DNA from: Podocnemis expansa
Lineage: Eukaryota; Chordata; Testudines; Podocnemididae
Assembly: GCA_007922195.1 (NCBI GenBank)
Contig: ML682008.1
Location: 3,570,193 to 3,634,192, forward strand
Direction of reading: 5' to 3'
Length of the DNA stretch: 64,000 bases
Shown in pieces: positions 1 to 12,832 of the stretch. Position 1 is the first letter of the stretch; the number at the start of each line of letters is the position of its first letter. Made by a program: the position numbers and the translations under genes. The notes under the pieces are model-generated. The model saw only the letters and a program-made list of their open reading frames with translations, did no database searches and was not told the DNA's origin.

Positions 1-359
1 TTTGTTACTAAAAAAAAAATTAAAAAAAAAAACAACCTGCACTGGAAAACTGCATCATTCTTAAAAATGCCACTGCAAAGAGTAATTGTAACTTGTCAGA
101 GAGAGAGAGAGAAGTTGTAATTATGTCTACCATTACTTATGTCTCAATGCCTACAAGAGAGTTAATCTTTTCGAAGGTATTATTTTTCTTATGCAATACT
201 GGCCACAAATGTGGCAGGGATATTATTTTTCTCTTATAAAGAAAGGTAAAACTAAACACTGGTACAGCAGGGTGGTTTCAGAGTAGAAGTCACCCTAGGG
301 AATGAAGATTGAAGATAAACTATCATTGCAAATACTTCAGAGTTAAAGTTGTGATAATC

Positions 360-1225
360 TTCCACATAATGCCTTACACGCATCTCTCACAAACATTAGT
401 TGATTCTCACAATGGCCATTTTAGTTAAGTAAATGCTATTAACCCTATTTTGCAGATGATGACATTGAGACACAAAATGATTACGTTCCAAAAGGGCAAT
501 CACGTTAGTGTCATTCAGCAAAACAAGCCAGGAGTCCTGTGGCATTTAAAGATTAACAAATTTATTTTTTGCATGAGCTTTCATGGGAGAAAATTCACTT
601 TGTCAGACTCTTTGAAGATGGGTGAAGTTACAGATGGGAAGAAATAAATTCAAGGAAGTATAAGTCATAGGAGCAAGTCACACTGTATCAGCAAATCAAA
701 GCATTTGTTAAGATTCAAACACTGGGAAACAGCAAATAGAGGGAGGTGAGGTCCAATCATCTTCTGTAATGAGGAAAAAAATCCCAAGTTCTTATTTGGC
801 CCTGAGGAAACAGTCAAATTTGCAAATTAATTCCAACTCTGGTGTTTCATCTTTGAAGTCTTGAGCTGCTATTCATTTTTCTCAGTACAGCAATTAGTAA
901 ATTGTCAATGGAGTGATCAGGAAGATTGAAGGGGGCACCTTCTGATTTTGTAAATCGGCACAAGTCTGACATCAGAAATCACAACATTCAAAAAGCAGTA
1001 GGAGCTCACTTTGCTGTTACAGTGTGACCTGCTCCCATGACTTATACTTCCCTGCAGTTATTCCTCCCATTGTGTAAGTTCCTCCATTGTCTAAGCATCT
1101 GATGAAGTGGGATTTTCTCCCATGAAAGCTCATGCAGTAAATAAAAATGATTAAGAAACTTGCCCAAGGTCACACAGGAAGTCAGTAGTAGAGCTGGAAT
1201 TAAAGTTGAAGATTCACATTTCAGG
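360..1225 (-). repeat. MIR SINE, minus strand, interrupted by a foldback element
   Basis: The two ends, about 360-483 and 1154-1225, read together as a reverse-oriented MIR: a cattttgcagatgatgacat section, then the core ACTTGCCCAAGGTCACACAG at 1159-1178. The 660-bp insertion at 484-1143 lies between them and is bordered by the 10-bp repeat AAAATGATTA at 474-483 and 1144-1153. Removing the insertion and one copy of the repeat restores an uninterrupted MIR order. This makes the foldback element younger than the MIR. Confidence 0.8.
484..1143 (-). mobile_element. Foldback-family element with 10-bp target duplication
   Basis: 660 bp. The left end reads, in reverse, as the conserved tail of the family (TTCCAAAAGGG...CAGCAAAACAAG), followed by the arm with GCATGAGCTTTCATGGGAGA. 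The right end is the opposite arm, GCATCTGATGAAGTGGGATT through TCCCATGAAAGCTCATGCAG. About 460 bp of unique sequence (635-1090) separate the arms and may be family-specific interior. The target duplication is AAAATGATTA. The right end stops inside the arm, so the copy is truncated at the end away from the tail. Confidence 0.75.
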
Positions 1226-4200
1226 GCCCAGTCTAAGAACCAGTGAAGTAATTGGAAAGCCTCACACAGACTTACATATAGATGAATCAAGCCCTGTTGT
1301 TGTAGTGAAGTTATAGTAAAGTATAAAAGTATTCAAAATAAAGCACTTGCTGAAAAGGTGAGTTTCAATCTCTCCACACACAGTCTGAGTAAACTAAGAG
1401 GCAGTTGTGGTGCATAGAATTCATCCCAAAAACAAAGGCAGACCACAAGGGTGCATATTGCCCCACCATGAGTAGTGCTTCAGGCTTGTGGTTGAAACAG
1501 TAATCACAATCCCTGCTCTTTCCATATCGGAGGTTCCTGTGCATTAGGATTGTGGTACTGTGGAATCAGTGGCTTTTTCTGCACCTCCACAGAGACCTGT
1601 CCTGGAACTTATTTTGAGAAGAATTCTTTACAATGTGTTGTCTGGACCTTTGTTGATTATTGTATTACCTAGTAAAAACCTGATTCAGGAAAGCAGTCAA
1701 GCAGTTGATTAATTGGCCCACACTTTCGCTGGAAGTTCCACTTTTTTTTCTTGAGACTGAATCATTTAAAAACATGGGGGTGAAGCAGACACGCCAGATA
1801 TAATGAAAATATAGGAATAATGATTTTGAGTGTATTAGTTTTAAAATGCCCAGTTAGACAGTGATATCAGGGTTGGAGGTGAGGTTGATTTTGGATGGTT
1901 CTAAAAGCTTTCTCAAAATCAGGATCATTCCAGGGATCTCAAACTGAGTGCCCAAAAACTGAGATGCACAATGTCACTAGCCACGTTTGAAAATCTTGGC
2001 CAAATGCCAACTCCACTTAAACCCTGTCTGCACAGTGCAGCACAAATGTCTGATCATCATTTCGGGGGGTTGTGTGTGTGTGAGAGAGAGCACGGATGCT
2101 CCTAGAATGCATTCTGCGCAGTCCAAATCAGACATGAAATTACCCCAGCACAACTGCAGAATCTTACTCTTGCTAAATTCATTTTAAAGCCAATTTTACA
2201 AACATTTCTACAGAGCTACCATTTTCTTTCTCATCAGAAAGCCTCTTGCATATATCACCTTCATTAACTTCATTTATTTACAACAGGACAAGACTGAGAC
2301 TGAGTAAGATTTATTACCATTACATCACTGATGTTCAGTAATTCATAAAACACTGGGGCTAGGAGTTAACACTGCTGTTATTTCCTCTGATGCCTGACCT
2401 CACCACAGTCTAATAACATACAGGAAATCCAGAAGACAAAGGGGGAAAGCAGTGGTCTTGAATGCTAAAAATATCTATAGAAAACTAGTACAATTGTGTA
2501 ATAATGTATGGCCTAATAATTTGTTTAACATAGTAGTAGAATCTGGAAAAGCAATTGGAATCCATTATTTCTGTTCTAAATGCATTATGGAAAATAAGGC
2601 GGTGGAGGAGGGAATGGCTTAAAGAATTGAGACTTTTAAGTTATATAGTTCAATTGTATGTATCCGTTTTAGGATTGTGTATCTTATTACTTACATATGC
2701 TGTCTACTTAATAGCCCAGCTAGAACAGACAATCATTGTACAGCATTTATGTTTCCAGAGGTCATCCTGTTTGAGTCAGACAATGATGTAGGTGATATAT
2801 TATACCTGACACCACAAAATGTTGCTGTACAAAAGGATTCTAATTCTCAGTGTCCCTGAAAATTGTTCAATATTCTTGATGGTATCTAATGTCTGGTATG
2901 CCACTAAGATTGGGGGGGGGGGGTTGTGCATGTGTCTTTACTAATCAGTCAAGGTTAACATGACATTCATGTTGTGTGTTTTTTCTGATTCCTTTGCTTT
3001 TGCTCGGTCATCTTGTACAAGAAAAATAGTATAATGGAATTCTTTGAGGTGTCTGTTGTCAATTCATTTCTTCAGTAATGACATCCACCTTTAAAACAAG
3101 TTCTTGATGCCCTTAGTAAAGGCAGAATACAGGAAGAATTTTAGAATGAGTAAGGCCTGCATAGTAAACCTACATAAAACTAGTCTCTGAAAGACAGTTA
3201 GATCAGTTTGCCTATTTGAAAAATATGTGAAAATATGTAAAAAAAAAATGTTTACAAACATTTATTCTTATTTCAAACAGTTTTTCAGTTTGATCATGCC
3301 TGTGCCTCTATTTATTTGCTAATGTTGCACAGAGATTTGTCTGGTCTTCCTGAGAATAGTGGTAGCACTATGGAAACTAAGAGATTTATTCAAGAATGAG
3401 GATATTTGGAAAATAGTAAACTGTTTTAAAAACTTTTAATCCAATCAGGTGTAAGGCTCGCTTAGAAGCTATGTCTAACAGCTTCTGAGGAGTGGGCAAC
3501 TAATCTGTATGGGTTTAGTATTTGCATGAGCACAAAGAACATATTAACATAAATACACTATGGGTGCAGGGCAATATGGGTAATGGTATTTGGGGTTGAT
3601 CTGATCACAAATCTCTCAATATCTGTAATTCTACTGAAGGGAAATATGAAATACTGTCTTTGTGATATGCTACTCTGATTGTTTCAAATCTGTTTGTGTT
3701 AGTTAAAGGGAAAAGCTACCGTTAGCAAAAAAGAGACTTGTAAGAGAGGCCACTGCCTGTTTCAGCCTAGTAAAGACAAGACAGGGGTGGGGTTTGCATA
3801 GATATTTCTGAAGCTATGCTTGAGGCATTTGCCTCACTCCCAGCCCCACTGTCAACTGATAGATCTGGCTAGGCTTCTTATGAGGCCTTTCTTTGTTATT
3901 TGTGATATTCTCAAAATCTGTGGCAAAACCAAGAATAGAAGCCAAGGGCTCAATTCTGATTCAGCTCAAGTCAGTAGGAAAATATGAGTTAGACTAAGCT
4001 CTGTATCTTTTGTCTTTCAGGCTTTACCTCTAGGACTAACATTCCTCCCTAGTTTACATTAGTTTTGACCTGAATTATATGGGAACATCTATAGGAAACC
4101 AAACCTAAAGACTTTCACATAGCAAATAAATGAAATTACTGCATATTCATTGTAATGGGGCCAGGATTTCATTTACAGTGAGGATATGAAGGGGAATTAA

Positions 4201-5052
4201 AGTGGAAATAAATTTCATTTCCCTCCATTTTTAGGTTCCTTTTTGTCTGGCAGAGCATAGTCAAGGGTTACTGTAAATGAGAATCAGGTCCACAGGTTAT
4301 TTTGTTACAATAACCTTCTTTGAACATCCCTTTGATTTTTGTCTGCCTTTGCAAAAATTCTTCTCTTGCTACAAGCCGATGTGTTAGAACTGCTTTGTCA
4401 TGAATACCAGTTTTTGATTACATAACAGACTTCAGACAATTTTGAAAAAGCCAGCAGTTTGTGAACACACAATGTATGTCTTGCTTTTATGGATAGGGGA
4501 TTTGCTGATTCACCAGGATATGATGCTTTGCATTCAAATTATAAAGCCCTAGAGGCTTCCACATTATGATATGTTCAAGCATTTTTTTCCAAGGGTAAAT
4601 AGCCTACATACTGTCCAACTAAAAGCTTCTGACTTTTATTTGTTATTTGGACTGAATTTCCGTTTTGGATCTATGTGCAACATGCTTGAAAATGATCAAG
4701 TGCACATTCTGCCCTCAGACATGTATGTGAAGATACCAGACTCCAATTGATGAGCTCCTCTGAGAGCAGAAGTAGAACCTAAATGCTGCAGAGCACAGAA
4801 GCATGTAATCAAGTGATTGTTTCTAGTTGGATTCCTTCTTTATCATTTTTTACTCCTATTTTAGAGTACAAGCAAGTTCTTCTTCATAATTTGCTCTCTT
4901 TATTGTAGTCTGAGGAGCGAGATTTTACTCTGTCTTCTACACCCAGATTATTTGGGCATTCTACCCCACTTGTAATAGGTTATACTTCTGGGGGAGCATC
5001 CAAAGCCTTCAGACTAAAAATGATCATTTGCATGTCACCTAATCATTACAAT

Positions 5053-5094
5053 TTTATTATTATGATTATTATTATTATTACTACTACTACTACT
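5053..5094. repeat. ATT/CTA microsatellite
   Basis: Imperfect (TTA)n followed by (CTA)n. Confidence 0.9.
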
Positions 5095-5225
5095 TTGTGA
5101 TGGATTCAATAACTTAATTAATGTCTTCACATAGCATTTAAATTGAAATATAAAAACACAGTGGGATTCCTCAATTTTTCCTCATATTTCAAAAGAGTAG
5201 TTTCTCAAAAGCTAAAATCAGGATG

Positions 5226-5282
5226 TGTATATATATTGAAACAATATATATAGTCTCTAGACTATAGACTATATATATAGTC
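5226..5282. repeat. AT-rich dyad
   Basis: Runs of TATATA with GTCTCTAGACTATAGAC between them. GACTATATATATAGTC at 5267-5282 is a perfect palindrome. Confidence 0.75.
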
Positions 5283-7019
5283 TGTTGGCCTGAGTTTCCA
5301 TTCTGTTATGCCAGTCATAAACCACTGTTAATGGAACCACAGTGATGTCAAATTACTGCAATGAAGTCTAAAATCAGGACCTTCATCTATCGAATAATCC
5401 TCCACATCTGGTTTTCATTTGTCTCATAATGGCACACCGGATTACCTTGGGATGATATTAAAACTGTCATGACATTAACTTTGTAACTTTATCAGATATC
5501 CATTGGGGTACAGACTGAGCAATTACCTGTATCAATGAAAGAATAGTAACAAAATGCAGATTGATGACAACATTTTTATTAAATATGGCTTAAAGCATTA
5601 GTGCCATTTTCTATTACAGTTGTCCAGCACTAACATTGTTCTCTGCTTACTCCTTTAATTTATTATGCAAGAATGAGATTTGAGGCATGCAGCTAAAATT
5701 CAGTTGAAGCTTTTATTTTCTATACATTAATATGCTACAGTTAATGATTTGCGGAAGCAAAGTCAGGAATCGAGTTGGAGTGCTGGAATGAAGTTAATAG
5801 TTGGAAAACTAAACAAGAAGGAAGAGGGTTCAAGGCAAGGAAAGAGATACCATGATGCATGAGATCAGAGACAATACTGTGACATAGTGAGATAGCATAA
5901 GAGATAGCATTGAGTCATTTTACAGGAGGTGACCAGTTGAATGGCAAGGTGTGAATGAAGGGGATGAAGATGGAAAGATGAGAGAATAGATGGAGGCAGG
6001 TTATTATGATATTGGTGAAAAAATATGTTCCTTACTTGCTTTAAACTATTAATATTGTGTTAGGCCTAAGATATGGGACTGTTCTTGGCATGTATCTATA
6101 TAATCCTTAATGGAATGGGATCCCTGACTATAAATCCAGTGGGAGATGGAGTGAAAAAGGGGAAGGGGCTACAGCATCTCTAACTACAGTCTATGTTGTC
6201 ACTGTGGCCAGGTGAGAAGAAAGTCTGTCACCAGAATATATTCTGGTTTTTCATGAGACACATAGATTTTGTCCACAGTGCAGAAACTAGAAACATTGTG
6301 ATTATTCTGATTGGCAGATATGGCCCTGAGCCAACAAAAAAATAATTAAATGTACTGAAATTCCATTGTTTTGTATTTAATGTACCGGATTTGGTTTAGA
6401 ATGGGCTGAAATTTTATTTGATCTCATTTATATCTCATCAGGCTAGTCCCCAGCTCATGGAACTGAAAAGTAATTCATTGCAAAGTACTGAAAGAAATGA
6501 CTACTAATAATGTGAATGAACCAGGTCTGGGAATACAAGAAATACTGGTTGTTGAAAACCCAAGTTAGAAGGAGCAGCCTACAACACAGCAATGTATGCT
6601 GAGATGTTTTCTTGAGAAGTGTGACCATCATGATCTATGAAACATGGTTTAGCTTTTTCATTTCTCAATGCAAAAGTCCAAACACCAAGATCTTTATTCA
6701 ATCTTTATTCAGGCAAACTCCTACTGAAAGCAAGGGAAAGTCAGTAAAAACCAATGGGGGACTAGACTACAATTCAGAATTTGTCCGAGCCATTTTTGAC
6801 TGCTGTTCAACAATGTTGTTGTAGTTGTAAGACAGACAATCTGGGCTCGACCCTTGGCTTCTGAACATAGGTATCATTTCATTGACAAGTCTGAGCTAAG
6901 ACAGTTTACCACAGCAGTAGATCTAACCCTCCGATTCATGTGTAGAACTTTACTGAATCAGACTCAGCACTAGTATGCTTTTGGCAGATAACTATAATGC
7001 TTTTTCTTTTCCTCAACAG

Positions 7020-7113
7020 GATAGCATATTTAAACTGGAGGATTCACATTTTGAGAATGGACGTGGAAAAAGCCCTTATGACCCCAAATTGCTCACAGCT
7101 TCTCTTTTAATAG
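7020..7113 (+). CDS. SEMA3A: SEMA3A internal exon A (about residues 152-182)
   Basis: First SEMA3A exon in the window, 94 nt. Acceptor AG is at 7018-7019 and donor GTATGT starts at 7114. It begins on a codon boundary and ends after the first base of an Asp codon (phase 1), which the next exon completes. The translation starts DSIFKLEDSHFENG and continues through GRGKSPYDPKLLTASLL, a stretch that separates SEMA3A from SEMA3C, D and E, where the equivalent reads GR-KCPFDP. SEMA3A is a secreted guidance cue that binds neuropilin-1 and signals through plexin-A co-receptors, repelling axons and controlling neuronal and vascular patterning. This exon lies in the N-terminal third of the seven-bladed sema propeller. 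Residue numbers follow my recollection of human SEMA3A. Against that, residue 159 is Asp rather than Asn and residue 153 is Ser rather than Asn, as in chicken collapsin-1. Confidence 0.95.
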
Positions 7114-7439
7114 GTATGTGTTATAGTGTAATGAAAGAGACTTACTTTCTCTACACAGAATTACCAGCTTGCTACATTTCTCCTTTCACAGTATTTATAG
7201 TTTGTGGTTGTTTTTGTGGTGAGGGTTCTATCTTAAAATCATTCCAGCTACATTATTTGGCATATGATGGTTCATTCAAAGGTCTGAAAATAAGATGACT
7301 GCATGAAGCATGCCTCAAATATAAGCTGTTTTGCTATTTTATTCCCCATTAGGAGCTTGAGGTGGCAGGCTGTTGTACACTCTTAATTTCAGCTGAAGTC
7401 AGTGGGAACTAGGGATACTCAGGAATTTACACGTACAAA

Positions 7440-8170
7440 CCATAAGTGCTTGATCCTACAGCTGTTTATCTGTGGGTGCTAGGGTGCAGCTCATCTTGGC
7501 CTTCGGGAACTCTGGAGTGCTGCCCGCTCCCATCAGCACAAAGGGAGAATGGGGAAATAACATCTTTCTAAACCTGGAAGGTAAAACCCTGCAGGAAGTT
7601 CTCTTGGAGCACCCAAGGCCTGCAGCTTCCTGACTGGCTCACGTCTTCTACTTAAGCCAGGAAGTGAGCCAGCTAGGGTCTGAGCAGCTGTGCCAACCTA
7701 CTGCCACCACTACCACTTAGGACCCTGCTCTCACTTGCCTTCTGCAATTCTTATCTAACCTCTTCTTGGTTCTTGAGCTTCTCTTCACTCCCAGCTCCCA
7801 CATTAAGCCTGCATCAAGCCTGATCCTTGTCTATCTCTTGGTCCTGCCCTGTCACCTTGCTCCTGACCATCGGCTGTCAGTCCAGGCTCTGAGCCACCCA
7901 CACTCTGATTTCTGACTGACTTTGGCTCAACCGTGGGCCCTGGCACTTGGTATCTGAGCACAGCTGTGACCTCTGACTCTGGTTTAATCTGTGGCTCTGG
8001 CCTAGTTCCAGTCCTCAGTTTCAGTTCCTGGTCTGGAGTCTGGCTCAACTCCGGGCTCTGATACTTTGCAGTTGGCTGCATCATTGACCCCCACTTCCAT
8101 TCCCTGTCTTGACACCTATTCTGCCTACTAATTAGACTGCCTATGTCCCAGTTTCTAACACACCCACACA
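7440..8170. repeat. C/T-rich degenerate repeat tract, unclassified
   Basis: This stretch is richer in GC and pyrimidines than its surroundings. It contains many loose copies of phrases such as CTCTGACTCTGG and TGGCTCTGAGCC, especially at 7850-8060. The open frame on the minus strand at 7803-8171 arises only from this low-complexity sequence; its product is rich in Pro, Glu and Gln and has no recognised domain. A decayed LTR-type repeat is possible, but I could not identify termini or a target duplication. Confidence 0.35.
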
Positions 8171-11100
8171 AAGCCCCACTGAGGTTAGTGAGAGCTCTGT
8201 GAAGACACTGGAGGGTGTCTAAGGGCCACAGTTTTAAAGGTATTTAGTTAATTTCACTGATTTTAACTGGAGTAAGATGTCTAAATACCTTTAAAAATCT
8301 AGTGCTAAGTTGCTGTTGCTTCATCGGACCATTTGGATTTTCTGGATGAGTTTTGCATAGCAGGCTAGAAGATTTAGACACACATCTTCCATTGAATTAA
8401 CTACATTAGATCCTCAGAAGTACAAACACCTTGGGAATAAAGGTTGTTGATAACTCTGAACAGAACTTTTTTTTTTAGAAGTTTACAACTGAACATTGAT
8501 TTAATACAGCCTTGAAACTTTTTTTAGGTAGAATAAAAAATGCTGTTTCTCTTAATTTTTATTGTAGTTTATGTTTTACACAGTACTATATTTACTTATT
8601 TATTTATTTACACCTCTGCTATTGCTTGATTATGTACTCCTGGTTCCAAACAAGGTTTGTGATTGACTAATGAGTGTGTACCTCTAGGGTTCATAACTCT
8701 GAAACTCTACTCGATTAAGGATTGATTAAATTAATGTAAGATGTGCATCAAAAGCAATAACACTGCTCTGAAAGTCTCAGCCGCTCTTTTTAATTTAATG
8801 TCTAATTTTCCCTTCTCATTTTTTCTTACCTTGTTCTTATGACAAAGCACACAAGCATTGTGTGAGAAGAAAATAAAATAAAATCTGCCATTCCCTTTAC
8901 CTGAACGATTAAAATGGCATGGGTTTTACTAATGTGCCTTTATCCTTGAGGTATAATTTTGAAGTTCAAGATCAGTAGTTGTAACTCAAAATTCATTGCT
9001 CTGAAGCTGTATCAGCATCAAGGAAGCATCAATGGATTTTCAAAAATTCACTGTTTTGGATCCTCCAAAAGCTCTCAAAAAGATGAAAACTAGTCCGGCA
9101 TGAATTGTCTTCTCTGTTACTTTTCAAATGCTGGCAACTGTAGATGTTTAGCCAATAGCCACTCATGCTTCATTTATGTTGCATTTGCTCATAAAAGAGA
9201 GCAGGCATACCTAGTCCAAAGAGTGCCCAGTTACTTCCTGCTCTTAGGATTGCTAATGATAACAGATGATGAGCTGCCCTGGGTCACACAGTTTAGTAAA
9301 CAAGAAAGCACATACCTTGCTCCAACCTGCACCCCGTACTTATTTCAAACGAAAAGGAAAGAAACATGTGCCAGAAGTCTGGAGTATAAATTAATGCCTG
9401 GAGCAACTTTAATTTGTAACGGAGCTGCTCTCTCGGGCTTGACTTGACTATTTACTTTAATATTCAATAAAGAAAGAGGATGATGACAAGCTGCTATTAC
9501 GTGATGCACACAGTATGCAACCACACAAAGTCAAGAGTCTAACCTCTCACATTCCTTTTTTCTCCTTGGTCCTGGACAAATATCATTATTTTATTTCCTT
9601 TGGCTTTGCTTTAAGGTTTTTAATAAATCTGTGCCTTTGTCAGGTTAGTCACATTCTTGCCTTTGTATTTTTCACTCTATTTTATAGAGATTCTCTCTCA
9701 CACACACACATTTTCCTCCCTATATAATTTTATCCTGAGCACCCTATTTGGTTTTTACTCACATTTCAAAGAGACCCATGGCTGTGCTCACACTCTTGAA
9801 AAATCAGGCAGATTAAGTTATTTTTTTCACCTTTTTAAAATCATGGGACGATTCTTGCCTAAGACATCTTATTTTTTGTTTTGTTTTGTTTTTGTAATTG
9901 TCCCTCTGTGTTATGGCCTACATTATAATATTACATTTATGTAAAACATTTTATTACAGAAGTTCTCTAAGTACTTTGCAAAGTGGGGGCCAGATTCTTC
10001 CACCAGTGTCCAGTGATTTACTCTGTCAATGGGACTCTGGCACAAAGTTGGTCTGATGGGGGAAGCACAACCTCTGCTGCCCCTGTGTAGTCTCTGAGAC
10101 AGCTGGTACAGCCCTCCAAGTGGGTGGTGTTGACCCAGAAGAGGGTGAAGCCAGGCTGTCTGGGGGATGAGGTGACTTAGCCACAATTGCTTCCTCATAG
10201 TAGAACCTTTTGGAAGGGGACAGCTGTACTTTCTCTGCAGCTGTCTTCTTCAATGCCAGGGATTGCAGTTTGCACCCACACATACTCACAGGTTTATTCT
10301 GGACCCAAGAATGTTTGAAATGATCACTCAACCATCACTAAAATGCAGCTATCTCTGAAGCATAACATAGTTCCTATTCTACCTGCAACCATAAACAGTG
10401 AATTTATTTGAAGAGTGAAGGCAAAGAATAAATTCTCGACTTAGAAACTAGAAGGCAAAATTTATGGGACTGGAAGGTGAATGACCAAGTTTGAATTTCA
10501 GAAGACATCAAGGTCAATATGCAAAAAGTGTCCTAAAACCTCTAATAGCCATCAGTATTCAGAATTTTCCTTTTTTGTTTCATATGAAAGAAACCCTTAT
10601 GGGTATAAAAAGAGTTTCCCAGTCATGTTAATAATATTTTTAAAAAATCATCATTATTACATTGTTCTTGTATTTGGTTCAGAATAGGTTTCTTGCTCCA
10701 ACCACCTTCATTATTTTTTAAAGAACTTTTTGTTAAAACGGTTTGTTAATTGCTCCTCTGCTTTGAATAGATGCCAGCTGTGAAAACAATATGACCATAC
10801 CCTCAGGATGCCAAGCCATTCTTTATCCATCTTCCTTATCTATTTGTTGTTAACCAAACAACCAGCATGCAAGCATGTTAGTGCGTGTAATTGTTAGTCA
10901 TTCCTCCTTTAAAGGGACTGCCTTCATTAATTGCATAGCAGGAAGAAAATGGTGGGTTTCAACAGTGAAAGTCATAAGAGAAGATTGTTAGCTAATGAAT
11001 TAGTTTGGGACACTTGTTCTTTCCAACCCTAATCTTCCATGATTCTATGATTCTTCCATGATAGGGATTTTTAAAGCAGAGTAAGATTGCTAGACAGTTC

Positions 11101-12396
11101 AGTTTCACTGACTGCCAGTGGGATTGGGACCATTAAGTTCCTCTGAAGACGTCACCTAGTATTTTCAAAAGCTTTTACCATTTGGCCTAAGTGGCCACAC
11201 TGAAGTAAATGGAAATGTTGCCATTGACCTCAGTGGGAGCAGATTTGGGCCATCAGTGAGTGTCACAGGGCCCCTCCCCTTACCTGGCATGCTGCACTGT
11301 CTGGCCTTGTCCTGGCATCTCACAGTCATAAACATGTCCAAGCTGTTTTCTTTTCACAGTGTGTATCTTCTGACACGTTTCTTCCCAATTAAATCATTAG
11401 TTCAGTAATTACCGCGCTGGAGTTCATAATCCCATAATAAAAAGTATTGAATTATTCACCAGCAATCCTGCAGCTGCATCAGTGATCACGGTGCTGCTGG
11501 TAAGTACTCTGTTACCCCCATCTTAATAGTGTAAGGAAGTCCTCTGTCCACTTGGTACCAGATTTCATTAGGGAAGGCTTTTGAACCAGTTTCAGTAACC
11601 TGACCATTTCAAGATTACTTTTATCTTCATTCTTGGATACCTAAAATTTATCAGGACTTTAAAACAAGAACTTCAAACTTCTGTAATTTCCCAAAGCTAA
11701 GCACCTTTTTTATCCTTAAGACAAAAAGTACAAAAGCTACAGGAACATTGTTTAATGCCCAGCATCTTGGTATCTAAGAAATTGTTCTTAAAATTCAATG
11801 AATTGTCATCTTTTTTTGATGCACCAGAGACAGCTATTCCATCCAAAAGATATACAGTGAGAAGAGTCGCTGTGCACTTTAATGGTCACCTTTGTATTTG
11901 GGAGTTAACACACAAGGTACCTGTTTGTGCACATATGTCAACCTTAGTCCTTTTGGCCAAAGAGATTGGTTTTAACAACACCTACCTTCTTCCACAGTTC
12001 TCTGCATGCTGTTGAAAGGAAATGATCTATTTGCTCTATGCAAGGAGCTGTATATATGTATATATATTTATGCTGTCGGGCCATAAATGAAAACTGATTT
12101 TTTTTCAGCTTTAGAAATTATTGTAAATTTCTGACTATATATTCCAACATTTCTTAAATCTGCTTGTAAAAATACTGGCAGTGTAGGCATTAGTGGGAGG
12201 TATAAAGGCTTAGCAATGGACTGAGAAACTGCTTTTAATTTCTAGTAGCCAGGGGCAATTCTCATGAGGTTCCAAAGTCTTGAACTGTATGAACACCCAG
12301 AAGCTTGAATGCTTATAACTAGAGGCAGGGCAAAATTTTGATCTAGATTTCATGCAACCCATACACAAATGCTGTGAAATCATTTGAGGTCATAAT

Positions 12397-12832
12397 GGCT
12401 ACATGCACATCTAACTGCTTAGTTCAGATTTGCTTAGTCCAAACTAAGCAGTTCACAGTTAGTTTGAACTAACTGTGGTTTTTAGTTCAAACTCACTTTT
12501 TAGTTCAAACTAAAAAAGCACAGCTAGTTCAAACTAAAAGTTAGTTTGAACTAAAGAAATGTGGTTAATTTGAACTAACCGTTAGTTTGAAATTATTTAG
12601 TTCGAACTAGCATGACTACATTGTGCTAACTAAGCTACAGTTCAAAATAAATTTGAATTAAAAAGTTATTTTGAACTTACCATTTGAACTAAGTAGTGGA
12701 ATTAGGTTTTTGCTTAGTTCAAACTAAAAACATTTTTAGTTTGAACTAGGCAAAGCCTACTGTAGATTGGGATCAAATTAGTCTGGATTAAGCCTTGTTA
12801 ATCTGGACTAATTTGCTAGTATAGACATAGCC
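12397..12832 (+). mobile_element. Palindromic-word MITE, TTAGTTCRAACTAA type
   Basis: About 436 bp, bounded by GGCTACATGCACAT and its approximate inverse GTATAGACATAGCC. The interior holds a dozen or more copies of TTAGTTTGAACTAA or TTAGTTCAAACTAA in both orientations (example 12541-12554). No protein is encoded. No clear target duplication is seen (AAT/CTT), so the ends may be off by a few bases. It has the same orientation as the copy at 56467-56843. Confidence 0.7.

Larger units (their letters stand above)
1..7019 (+). other. SEMA3A: SEMA3A upstream intron (partial)
   Basis: Non-coding sequence ahead of the first exon in view. It ends in a polypyrimidine stretch and the acceptor AG at 7018-7019. 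It contains a MIR split by a foldback element (360-1225), a 12-base G run near 2916, ATT/CTA microsatellites (5053-5094) and an AT-rich dyad (5226-5282). From about 1300 to 5000 and 5300 to 7000 I see no gene and no repeat I can name. The open frames here are short, lack splice context and show no family motifs. Confidence 0.8.

Noticed and set aside
7803..8171. 122-residue open frame on the minus strand
   Set aside because: Product of a C/T-rich degenerate tract; low complexity, no domain, no splice or promoter support.
12397..12832. CRISPR-like or satellite array of short repeats
   Set aside because: The words are palindromic, irregularly spaced and variable, with no constant spacer length; vertebrate context and terminal inverted repeats point to a MITE.
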